Assembly: GCF_000715075.1 (NCBI RefSeq)
Contig: NC_134095.1
Location: 67,833,990 to 67,897,989, forward strand
Origin: Nicotiana tabacum
Taxonomy: Eukaryota > Streptophyta > Magnoliopsida > Solanales > Solanaceae
Direction of reading: 5' to 3'
DNA length: 64,000 nucleotides
The notes beneath the pieces are model-generated. The model was not told the origin of the DNA, ran no database searches, and was given only the letters and a program-made list of their open reading frames with translations. The translations under genes were made by a program, and so were the position numbers. How positions within the stretch are numbered: position 1 is the first letter of the stretch; every line of letters begins with the position of its first letter. Positions 22,445 through 31,714 of this stretch are shown here, piece by piece.

Positions 22445-23161
22445 TAGCCTGTTTGGCCAAGCTTCTCAAGACAAAAAAAGTGCTTTTTTTCAAAAGCACT
22501 TTTTTCCTAATTTGAGGTGTTTGGCCAAGCTGATTTGGGGAAAAAAGTGTTTTTGGGAAGAAGCAGAAGCAGTTTCAGAGAAGCAGAAAAAAGTAACTTC
22601 ATTCCAAAAGCAGAAGCAGAAGTAGAAGCAATTTTGGCTTTTCTTCATACCTAAAATACCCTTAATAAAATATAGTATATACCAAAATAACCCTTAAACC
22701 TAATACTTAGGATATTAATTTATAAATATTTCTTCTTATTTTTAGGAAACTTTCTAATATATAGTGACTTTAGGGGTGAATGCTTTTATATTTATTGAAG
22801 GAATTTTAATATATTTAACTTATATTAAAAGAATTAAGTACTTTTTAATTTTATTTTTATATTTTACATAAATAAAATGATTTTTTTTAAATTATTGCAT
22901 GTAATAACAAAATTTTGATATTATTTATTTACTTATAATATTAATTATTAAGTAAATCTATTCATGTCCTTATTCGTAATTTGACACTTAAAAGCAGTTT
23001 CTAAAAAGCTTGGCCAAATACAAATTATTTCTCAAAAGTGCTTTTCAGACTGATTAGCCAAACACAAACTGATTCTCTCCAAAAGTACTTTTTTCAAAAG
23101 CACTTTTTTCAAAAGCACTTCTCAAAATAAGCTGATTCCTCCAGCTTGGCCAAACAGGCTA
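22445..23161. mobile_element. MITE-like element with TAA target duplication
   Basis: The ends are inverted repeats: TAGCCTGTTTGGCCAAGCT at the left and the reverse complement at the right. Each side is flanked by TAA (22442-22444 and 23162-23164). Subterminal copies of AAAAGTGCTTTT-type sequence form further inverted repeats. Element E lacks the insert at the matching place (60330-60345), so it is a clean insertion. The 717-bp length and 3-bp TAA duplication fit a PIF/Harbinger (Tourist)-type non-autonomous element; there is no transposase frame. Confidence 0.75.
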
Positions 23162-23300
23162 TAAGTGTCTCAAACCTTACCAAAATCATTCCGGATTCGA
23201 TCCGACCTACCCGATACCATATAACACGGATAAACAAAGCATACATAAGCAGAAATGAGGAATATGGAGTGGTAACTCATGAGATGACTGGCTGGGTCGT

Positions 23301-23865
23301 CATATAGTCACATAATGATGATGTCCATGGACAATTGGTCGAACAAGGTACGGGATTGGTTGAAGAAGTAAGAGTGTTGAAGCAACAATTGGCAGAGATG
23401 TACCAAGCCTGTGTAAATGGACAGGCACCACCCATACTAACCATAGGGCCTTCGGATAATCTTCATAATGTGTCAGTTACAACTTAAGTGCCCATCTTCA
23501 TAACTAGTAACCTATCGGACCAACTTGGATTCAGGCAGAGCATTAACCTTCTCACTATCCCCAGTACCTCCATTCCACGTCCTCCAACCGCACCCCTAAA
23601 AAATGACCCACCTACTGTACCCATTGTCCATAATTTCACTGTCCCTCAGCCGGCTCTTACACAAAAGTCCAACAACGATCCACAACTCAATGCTTATGAT
23701 GCCCAACATTACTTTCAGGAAGTGACTTTCAATGTTCCAGATTCATACAAGCATACTCTTCAGAACGTGTTTCCAATTGAGATTGAAAAGCCCAATAAGA
23801 ATATGGAATCAGAGGAAATGACCATAAAAATGAAGAGCTTGGAACAAACCATGAGAAATATATAG
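23301..23865 (+). pseudogene. Element F gag: N-terminal part
   Basis: A frame around 23360-23490 carries LKQQLAEMYQA, equal to LKQQMAEMYQA of element B gag (39590-39627). After a TAA near 23485 a Pro/Thr/Asn-rich stretch follows to KSLEQTMRNI, the same place as KSLEQSLKNMQG of A. A TAG at 23863-23865 separates it from the capsid part. No true start codon remains. Confidence 0.65.
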
Positions 23866-23868
23866 GGC

Positions 23869-24750
23869 TTGGGAGGCCACAAGTGTGTTTTGTTCAACGA
23901 TCTATGGATGTTCCCCCGTGTTCATCCGCCACTCGGCTTCAAGACCCCCAAGTTTGACAAGTATGATGGGCATAGTAATCTTGTGGCCCATTTGAAGAGG
24001 TATTGTAATAAATTGAGGGGCGTAGAAGGCCAAGAAGATTTGCTCATGGCCTATTTTGGGGAAAGTTTGACAGGAGTTGCTTCAGAGTGGTTCATAGATC
24101 AAGACATCTTTCACTGTCATATTTCGAACGACATGGCTCATGATTTTGTCCAACAGTTTTAGTACAATATTGATATAGTTCCTGACTGTTCCTTTCTTGT
24201 CAACATAAAGAAGAGACTGACAGAAAGCTTCAGAGAATATGCAATCAAATGGAGGGAGCAGGTTGCTAGGGTCAAACCACCAATGATATAAACGGAGATG
24301 ATTGACTATTTTCTCCAAGCTCAGGATCCTGATTATATCCATTACATGTTAGCCGCCATTGGCAAACCTTTTACTGAGGTGATTAAGATTGGAGAAATAG
24401 TTGAGAATGGCATGAAGACGGGAAGAATATTGAGTGAAGCCGCCTTCAAAGCCACATCACACGCCATCCAGAATAGGTCTGGGGGTTTGGCAAATAGAAA
24501 CATGAGAGAAGAGGGAGCCATGATGGCTTTAAACTTGAGACAGGCCCGCAGGTCATTCAGCGAATCATATATGCCACCCAGAACCTCACAACATTATTAC
24601 CCGCATCATGATGTTGCATATGTCGTGGTACCGCCTCACTATGCAGTAATGAACACACATTCTTATACGTGGCCCCAACATCACACCCAAAGCCGAGCTC
24701 CACCTCCTAGAAATGCTCGTCCCTACCAAGCTCCATATAATCCCCAATAA
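23869..24750 (+). pseudogene. Element F gag: capsid and proline-rich part
   Basis: GFKTPKFDKYDGHSN, LLMAYFGESLTGVASEWF and DMAHDFVQQF match the capsid of A. Stops at 24160-24162 and near 24290 interrupt it. From 24298 FLQAQDPDYIHYMLAAIGKPFTE and GRILSEAAFKATSHAIQ continue, then a Pro/Tyr/His-rich region to 24750. Confidence 0.8.
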
Positions 24751-24902
24751 AATATTCGACAATACAATCCCCACCAAAGAGAGCCTCCCAGAAGGAATTA
24801 ATTCACCCCTATCGATGAATCATATTTAAGTTTGTTACAAAAGCTAACCAGGCTAGGTCTGCTGCAACCAGTGGCCCCGAACAGGCCAAACTCCGAGTCC
24901 CC

Positions 24903-25187
24903 TTGCACCGAGATGATGCTAGATGTGAATACCATTCTAGAGAAATTGGACATGATACTGAGGACTGTTGGACTCTCAAAAGAGTAGTGAAGGACCTCAT
25001 TGAGGTCAAGGTAATAGTTTTTATGGAAGAAGAGGCCCCTAATGTGACAAACAATCCCTTGCCTACTCACAACAATGGGCCAGTGATTGGAATGGCCTGT
25101 GATAATAGGGAGCTTGATCCGGTACTGAACTCCATTGTAGCTATTGTCGCAATAGAAGATAAACCTAAAATAGTCGCCAAGCCATGA
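24903..25187 (+). pseudogene. Element F gag: nucleocapsid part, end of gag
   Basis: It carries CEYHSREIGHDTEDC, a CX2HX5HX4C knuckle-like motif, WTLKRVVKDLI and NNPLPTHNNGP as in A. It ends at a TGA at 25185-25187; the protease that should follow is missing, so the deletion starts here. Confidence 0.78.
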
Positions 25188-25214
25188 AAAGTTCTCCGTC
25201 AGATGGAAATCTCG

Positions 25215-25399
25215 GTAGTCGGTCTTGTTGTCCTTTCTGCGCCCAGAATATTTCAGGGTGTAATCCAGATGTTTTACTTTATTATCTTACTTTCTAATAT
25301 AAACCCTTCTATCTTAAAATGCAAAGAAATGAAATCAATATTTCATCTTCCATGAATGTCTCTTTTTTTAATCTTGTCCCTTTCTTATTCTCTTTTCAG
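25215..25399 (+). other. Element F: intron (predicted)
   Basis: Donor CG|GTAGTC (GT at 25215-25216) and acceptor TCTCTTTTCAG|T (AG at 25398-25399) enclose 185 T-rich bases. The bases on each side align with the protease end and RT-linker start of A and B. The intron survived although protease and RT were lost. Confidence 0.65.
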
Positions 25400-25645
25400 T
25401 TGTGCTAATGCAGATTTTAATAACATGACATGCTTGTAGACTTCATGCCCCAATCCTAAAATGCTGTTACACTTTGAAATAATGAACCAAGAAGAATAAT
25501 GTGTTAAAGATAAGGCTTGTAAGAAAATAAACAAAAATTTGGAACGAAAATGAGATTCCCTCTATTTGGATCATTGTTGAAGCCAAGATCGATGATGAAG
25601 ATTAAGTCAAGACCCGATTGAAACATTATCTTTGATTAATGGAAA
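25400..25645 (+). pseudogene. Element F: scrap of RT linker joined to integrase remnant
   Basis: After the acceptor the frame reads FNNMTCL then a TAG, and soon loses similarity. Around 25560-25630 it matches the integrase C-terminal approach (acidic EAE.D.DED...VKTR). A large deletion between these two scraps removed RT, both RNase H domains and the integrase core. Confidence 0.5.
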
Positions 25646-25882
25646 GTGATTGGCCGGAGTCTGTCATGGGCAATTGTACAACAAAGAATGGCTCATGCTT
25701 ACAACAAAAAAGTACATCCCAAGAAATTTGAAGTGGGGAAACTCGTCCTGAGACACATTCTCCCGCACCATGAAGACGTTAAGGAAAAATTTGCTCCAAA
25801 TTGCAAAGGTCCGTTGTATTTGGGAGACATCAAAGGAAATGTCTCCGAGACAATAAACAATATAGATGCAGTCAAAAGTTGA
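25646..25882 (+). pseudogene. Element F: integrase C-terminal remnant
   Basis: QQRMAHAYNKKVHPKKFEVGKLVLRHILPHH matches the end of integrase in A and B, then KEKFAPNCKGP joins straight to LYLGDIKGN: about 11 residues of the GPY/F region are missing without loss of frame. It ends at a TGA at 25880-25882. Confidence 0.75.
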
Positions 25883-26149
25883 TATGTCTCATTATTTGGT
25901 GTTAACATTCTTTTATTGGCATGACGGAGGCTATCTTTCTCGCTACCCAAACATCATTAACCTTTTTGCAAACTCTTTGAGTCGGTTCCCTACTCTCTTT
26001 AGAATCTGGAACTTATTATTAAAAAATGACAAAGAAAAGAAAATAAAAGAAAAAAAACAACAAAAACAAAAAAAAAGAGGAAAAAAAGAAAAAAAAAAGC
26101 AAAAGAAAACAAAACAAAATAGAAAAACAAAAGAAAATCAAAAACAAAG

Positions 26150-26215
26150 TTCCTTGAACTATGTTCGACTTTATTCCGAAAGGATACGTAGGCAACCTCT
26201 CTCTGAGGTTCAGTC
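26150..26215 (+). other. GATACGTAGGC two-hairpin motif, copy F-3
   Basis: TCC-GAAA-GGA (26175-26184) ends in the core GGATACGTAGGC, followed by AACCTC-TCTCT-GAGGTT (26194-26210), a perfect 6-bp stem, the strongest second hairpin of all copies, and then CAGTCAC. Confidence 0.65.
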
Positions 26216-26433
26216 ACACAAAAATAAAAATCCAAATTCCCCAAAAAGTAAAACTGGGCAGATATTATAATATTTCAGCAATGATTTTGCCTGAAAGGTT
26301 CCAAAGTTGTAATTCAATACAAATTCTTTTTACCCAAATCCTTCTAAGTACTTCCGATCAATCAGCGAGAATGTTTATAGAATTAGAGGATACAATCATT
26401 TGGATCTGATACAACCAAAATTAGAGAAATAAA

Positions 26434-26605
26434 ATGAGAGAGTCTTATTGGTGAAAACCCTCGCGGGCACCTTAAGGCGATGGTAAGCAGAGAAAATGAA
26501 ATGAGAGAATCTTGTTAGTGAAAACTCGCAAAGAGCGCTACAAGGCGACGGTGAGAAGAGAAACGAGAGAGGTTGGCTGGTGAAAACCCGCAAAGGGTGC
26601 CACTA
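26434..26605 (+). repeat. GGTGAAAACCC hairpin repeats, three copies
   Basis: Units of about 60-70 bases each hold GAGAGxxTx...GGTGAAAACCC-loop-GGGxACC...AAGGCGA. The inner stem changes in step: CCC/GGG, CTC/GAG, CCC/GGG; the outer stem changes from GGTG/CACC to TAGTG/CGCTA. Confidence 0.6.
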
Positions 26606-27509
26606 TTCAAAAAGAGGATCCTCATGACCGTTCGGCATCAATAGAACCCTAGCAAGGTTTCTTCGTTTGAAAGCATGAGTTGTGATAAATTTATGCGAGT
26701 TGGACGGTTTACACAAATCAGGCATCTAGTCCAAGAGGCATGTCACGTTTATTGAAGTCTGCATGTACTCCAGATAAGTCCTTATTTCCTTTCCTCGAAA
26801 GGGATACCTTGCATCTAAGTTCATTTGTCCATTTCATTATTTGTTTTTCTTTGAATCCCTTTTGGTCTAATTCTATTATGAAACTAAGACAAAGAAAGGA
26901 TGGCAAGATTGATTTACTATGCTTTTGTTTGACATGAGCCAATGTTCAAGAAGGCACCTAGCCTCAGCAAGGGCATCAAGTCGACCCTGACTGACTATGA
27001 TTGGTCGATGCTTTGAAATTGAAAACTGTGGAAGAAGAAACTAAATTGATGCACTAGCAAAGGCAAAATAAAGCTGAAATGTTAAGCCCCACGTGACTAA
27101 TAGTTATTGGCAAAGTTTGAAAAAACAAAAGTCTCCCAATGCTCTGAAATTGAAGAATTTGGAAGAAAAAAAGTCAAAAGTGAAATGCCCACAAAGGCAA
27201 TATAAAGTTGAAAAAGGGTAAGTACCGTCATGACAAAGTTTGGAAAAGCTAAACGTTCTCCAGGTCAGAAATGCAGTTGGTATTCAGGAAATAATCAGTT
27301 GCAGTTGAAATCATTAAAGAAGATAAGTCGAGATCAGGAGATTGAAATAATCAAGGCCACAAATCGACCACCATTTTAAAACTAAAGAATCTTTCTTTAT
27401 TCAGAATAGGAATAGAACAATTTTAGGAAACAATTCGTGGAAAGGCGAACACCACCAAGTGAAGGTCTCAAATCCATGATTTCCTTCCAATATACATGTA
27501 ATCATATTA

Positions 27510-27631
27510 TTTTTAGTTTCATTATAGGGAATCAACACCCTATCTTCAATACAGGGTACTACATCCCCTGACTGCATTACTTTCTGCCTACATAAGGTAC
27601 GACATTCCCTAGTAGAATCTTAGAGAGCAAA
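27510..27631 (+). repeat. AGGG...CCCT tandem array, left end
   Basis: Contains ACAGGGTACTACATCCCCTG and AGGGAATCAACACCCT-type units plus AAGGTACGACATTCCCTAGTAG. The array resumes at 55854 on the other side of element D. Confidence 0.65.
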
Positions 27632-28037
27632 TGTCACGACCCAATTTCATTACAGATCGTGATGGCGCCCAACACCATTTTCAAGCAAGCTAATGCGGAA
27701 ATATTAACAAGTTCTCATTTTACTTTACCAAAACAAGTACAACAATTTCTTAAGTTGAAGTTAAAACAAGTGACAATCAGTAATGTACCAAAATAATTAT
27801 GCAAATTCCCAAAAGAATAGTCTACCTATGTGTGTGCCAAGACCTGATGTCACAAGTTGTGGGAAACTAGTAGAATATATAAAAGAATAAATCTATCCTA
27901 CTATCCGAAATAGAATAGACAGCAAAAATAAGGAGAGACTCCATCAAAGTAAATTGTGCATTGCCGAGGGTCAAACAGCGCGAATCATAGATGCATCTAT
28001 TACCCCGCTCGCGAATCAAACATGCGACGCGGTCAAC

Positions 28038-28198
<161 letters not shown>

Positions 28199-28989
28199 CT
28201 CAACTTCTGCTTAAAAGGGCCAAGAAAATGATGTTCTTCTTATTAATCTCATTTACCACAAACAACACGATTTAAACAATCCAAATTAATCATAAAGTTA
28301 CAAGAATATCACATAAAGCATGCTTTTGGGTCCTAGACTACCCGGACTTGGCATAATAGTAGCTATGCACGGACTCTCGTCACCTAGTTCATACGTAGCC
28401 CCCGCATTTAGTGGAAAATTATTCAATTATTTCACCTATGGGGATAACTCCCTCTTACAAGGTTAGATAGGAGACTCACCTCACTCCAAAGCGTACTTCC
28501 AATACCAAGAACGTGCCAAAACCCTCAATTTGGAGCCGAACGATCCGAAACTAATTAAATGAGGTAGGAACTAGTCAATACAAGCTCAAGAGTTCGCATT
28601 TTAAATTGCTAAAGTAATTTCCCAACCTTAAACACAAGTTTCCTAAAATCCGACCCGGGCCCACATGCCCGGATTCCAAAATTTTTAGAAGAAAGTTGTT
28701 CTTTATAACCTAAGGATCTACAATATATGATTTCTACTTCATTCCATAACAAATTTCGTGGTTAAATCTAACTTTTATCAAAACCTTAGGTTTCCACTCA
28801 AATCCCATAATTTTCACTAATTTTGGTGTGTTAATCTACCCAAAGCCCAAGTATTAAACTCACATTAAGTAGAAATAACTTACCTCACAATGCTAGGTTG
28901 AAATCCTCTCTTTGAAAGCTCCCAAATCGCCCAAGTGTAGAAGTGAAATGAAATAAATGGCCTAAATCCCATTTTTAAAAGTTGTGCCC

Positions 28990-29260
28990 AGGCCTCTAAT
29001 GTCGCATTTGCGACACCAGGTTCGCAAATGCGAGGTCACAATTGCGACAAAAGCCTCGCAAATGTGAAGCCTGGGCTTATGGTGTTGGGGTCGCAAATGC
29101 GACACAGGAGTCGCAATTGCGACTTCTGATGGGATCACAAATGCGGCTGAATTATCGCAAATGCGAACTCTGCTTGGGTCAGGCTCCTTTGCAATTGCGA
29201 AGCCCTCCTCGCAAATGCGAGGTTCGCATTTGCAAACAATATCTCGCAATTGCAAGATCT
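28990..29260. repeat. TCGCAAATGCGA palindrome cluster (left LTR of D)
   Basis: About a dozen near-palindromes (GTCGCATTTGCGAC, TCGCAAATGCGA, GTCGCAATTGCGAC) occur within 270 bases. The same cluster is at 54895-55140. Confidence 0.7.
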
Positions 29261-29942
29261 GTTGCAGCAACCAAAAACACCAGAAATCTAGTGTGTTTTC
29301 TACTCCCAGCCCATGCCCGAAACTCACCCGAGCCCTTGGGGCTCCACTCCGAACACTCACACAAGTCCAACAACATTGTACAAACTTGCTCGAGCGATCA
29401 AAATGCTGAAATAACACCTAAAACCACGGATTCAACACCAAAACGCATGAAATCCTTAAGAACATTCAAATTCCTATCTTTACAACCGGACCTCCGAATC
29501 ACGTCAAATCAATCTCGTTTCTCACCAAATTTCACAGACAAGACTAAAATGTTATATTGGACATGTACCGGGCTCTGGAACCAACATACAGCCCCGATAT
29601 CGACATGATCAGGCATTATTCAACTTCATTAAATCCTTAAAATTTATGTTTAACAATTTCTAACAAAAATTCATTACTTGGGTTAGGGACCTCAGAATTC
29701 GATTCCGGGAATATGCCCAGGTTCCATATTTTTCTATGGACCCTCCGAGATCATCAAAACACAAGTCTGGGTCCATTTACTAAACATGTTGATCAAAGTC
29801 AAACTTAGCCTTTTAAGAAAATCCTAGGGAATCAAGTGTGTCTATTTCAACCCAAACTCTTCCAAATCCCGAACCAACCATTCCCGCAAGTCATAAATTA
29901 GTAAAAGCTAGTATGGGAAGCCTTAACTAGGGGAACGGGATT

Positions 29943-30468
29943 CTAAAAAGCAAAACGACCAGGCGGGTCATTACATTCTCCACCTCTTAAACAAACGTTC
30001 GTCCTCGAATGGACATAGAAAAGTACCTGAGCTATAAAAAGATGGGGATATCTGCTCTGCATGTCCTCTTCGGACTCCCATGTCGCCTCTTCGACCAGTT
30101 GGCCCCTCCACTGGACCTTCACCATAGAAATCCTCTTGGATCTCAACTGGCGATCCTGTCTATCAACAATAGCAATTGGCTCCTCCTCATAACCCAAGCT
30201 CTCATCTAGCTGAATAGTACTGAAGTCTAACACATAGGACAAGTCGGCGTGATACTTCCGCAGCATTGAACATGGAAAACTGGATGAACTCCCGATAAAC
30301 TGGGGGTAAACCAAGCTCATAAGCAACCTCCCCAACTCGCCTCAACACCTCAAATGGGCCAATAAACCTAGGGCTCAACTTGCCCTTCTTCCCGAATCTC
30401 ATAACACCCTTCATTGGCGAGACTTTCAAGAGAACTCTCTCGCCAACCATGAATGATACATCATGCAC
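29943..30468 (-). pseudogene. Element D pol: integrase C-terminus and chromodomain
   Basis: The upstream part (30202-30468) has MKGVMRFGKKGKLSPRFIGPFEVLRRVGEVAYEL, the GPF module of chromovirus integrase. After a frameshift near 30270-30330 the downstream part (from 30335) has VKVQWRGQLVEEATWESEEDM and RYPHLF, the chromodomain signature that targets integration to particular chromatin. Element E has both in one frame (60479-60925). Near the LTR the frame of D is shifted, so it misses the stop normally supplied by the LTR start and runs 40-odd bases into it. Confidence 0.85.
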
Positions 30469-30660
30469 CTTCTAATCCGCGTAACTCTTCTGTATAGGCT
30501 GAGCTGTGCGAAGCCTTTCCTGAATCAACTTCACCCTATCCAATTCATCTTTCACCAAGCCTGTACCATACAACTTAGCCTCACCCGACTCAAACCACCT
30601 GATAGGAGAACAACACCGCCGACCATATAAAGCCTCAAATGGAGCCATCTCGATGCTGGA

Positions 30661-31050
30661 TTAATAGCTGTTGTTGTATGAAAACTCTGCCAAGGGCAAG
30701 AACTGATCCCACTGCCCTCCAAAGTCAATCACACATGCTCTAAGGATGTCCTCCAAAATCTGAATTGTCCGCTCCGATTGCCCGTCTGTCTGAGGATGGA
30801 ATACTGTGCTAAGCTCCACACGGGTCCCCAACTCACTCTGAACGGCTCTCCAGAAATGGAAAGTGAACTGAGGGCCTATGTCGGATATGATGAAAATAGG
30901 CACACCGTGCAACCTGACGATCTCCTGAATGTAAATCTGAGCATACATTTCTGAAGTATAAGTAGTCCCCACTGGAATGAACTGGGCCGACTTGGTCAAC
31001 CTGTCAACAATGATCAATACTGCATCAAACTTCTGCAAGGTCCGCGGCAA
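30661..31050 (-). pseudogene. Element D pol: integrase catalytic core
   Basis: D16 (IIVDRLTKSAQF), D57 (IISDIGPQF) and E93 (DGQSERT) form a DD35E triad. The usual SDRGPQF is changed to SDIGPQF. The frame ends at a TAA just after AEFSYNNSY. Further upstream, to about 31270, the zinc-finger region is interrupted by several stops. Confidence 0.85.
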
Positions 31051-31714
31051 CCCAACTACGAAATCTATGGTAATGCGCTCCCACTTCCACTCCAGTATAG
31101 GTATCTGTTGTACTTAACCTGCTGGCAATTCAAATACCTAATCACATACTCCACTATGTATTTCTTCATCCTCTGCTACCAATAATGCTACCTCAAGTCA
31201 CGATCCATATTTGTAGCACCCGAATGAATGGAATACTGCTAACTATGTGCCTCCTCTAGGATCCTCTCTATCAGACCATCAACATTAGGAACACATAGGT
31301 GACCCTGGAGTCGCAAAACACCATCCTCGCCAATAGAAATTTCCTTGGCACCACCCTATAGCACTGTCTCTCTAAGAACCGCCAAATGTGGATCATCGAA
31401 CTGTCAAGCCTTGATTTGCCCCGATAATGAAAATTGAGCAACAACACACGCAAGAACTCAGCTGGGCTCTGAAATATCCAACCTCACAAGTCTGTTAGCC
31501 AAGGACTGAATGTCCAAAGCTAGTGGCCTCTCCTCTGCTGGAATGAATACCAAGCTGCTCATACTCTCTGCTTTCCTGCTTAAGGCATCCGCGACCACAT
31601 TTGCCTTTTCCGGATGATAAAGAATGGTAATGTCATAATCCTTCAGTAACTCAAGCCATCTATGCTGCCTCAAAAAGAGATCTCTCTGCTTGAACAAATG
31701 TTGTACGCTGCGAT
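31051..31714 (-). pseudogene. Element D pol: RNase H end and integrase N-terminal region
   Basis: From the junction at 31714 the minus strand reads [48 protein letters not shown], the C-terminal half of a gypsy RNase H, including the final Asp in ADALS. A stop at 31458 ends the open part; the following linker and HHCC finger are broken by stops and a shift (31271-31453 is a remnant in another frame). Element B cuts the gene at the TDHRS motif, the third catalytic Asp of RNase H. Confidence 0.8.

Larger units (their letters stand above)
20782..23300 (-). repeat. Element G: Tekay-type LTR piece
   Basis: From about 21890 to 23300 it matches the LTR remnant of element E (59806-60478), apart from an inserted MITE-like element. 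It ends ...CTGGGTCGT, 4-5 bases short of the expected LTR end GTCGTTACA. The left end is cut by element C. A cluster of CGCGAACGCG-like palindromes lies at 21608-21860, as in the LTRs of element D. No internal region of this element is in the window. Confidence 0.7.
25883..27631 (+). other. Element F: 3' non-coding region, left part
   Basis: It contains an A-rich purine tract (26020-26150), a GATACGTAGGC motif copy (26150-26215), three GGTGAAAACCC hairpin repeats (26434-26605), about 900 bases (26606-27500) in which I recognise nothing, and the first units of the AGGGTAC...CCCT repeat array (27510-27631). Element D begins at 27632. The long Lys-rich frame over the A-rich tract is not a gene. 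Confidence 0.6.

Noticed and set aside
25866..26270. Lys/Gln-rich open frame of 134 residues
   Set aside because: It covers the A-rich purine tract downstream of integrase in F; no homologous protein in A or B.
29042..29608. Plus-strand open frame of 188 residues, with a similar one at 54883-55275
   Set aside because: Both lie over the palindrome cluster in the two LTRs of D; the likeness comes from LTR identity, and stops differ between copies.
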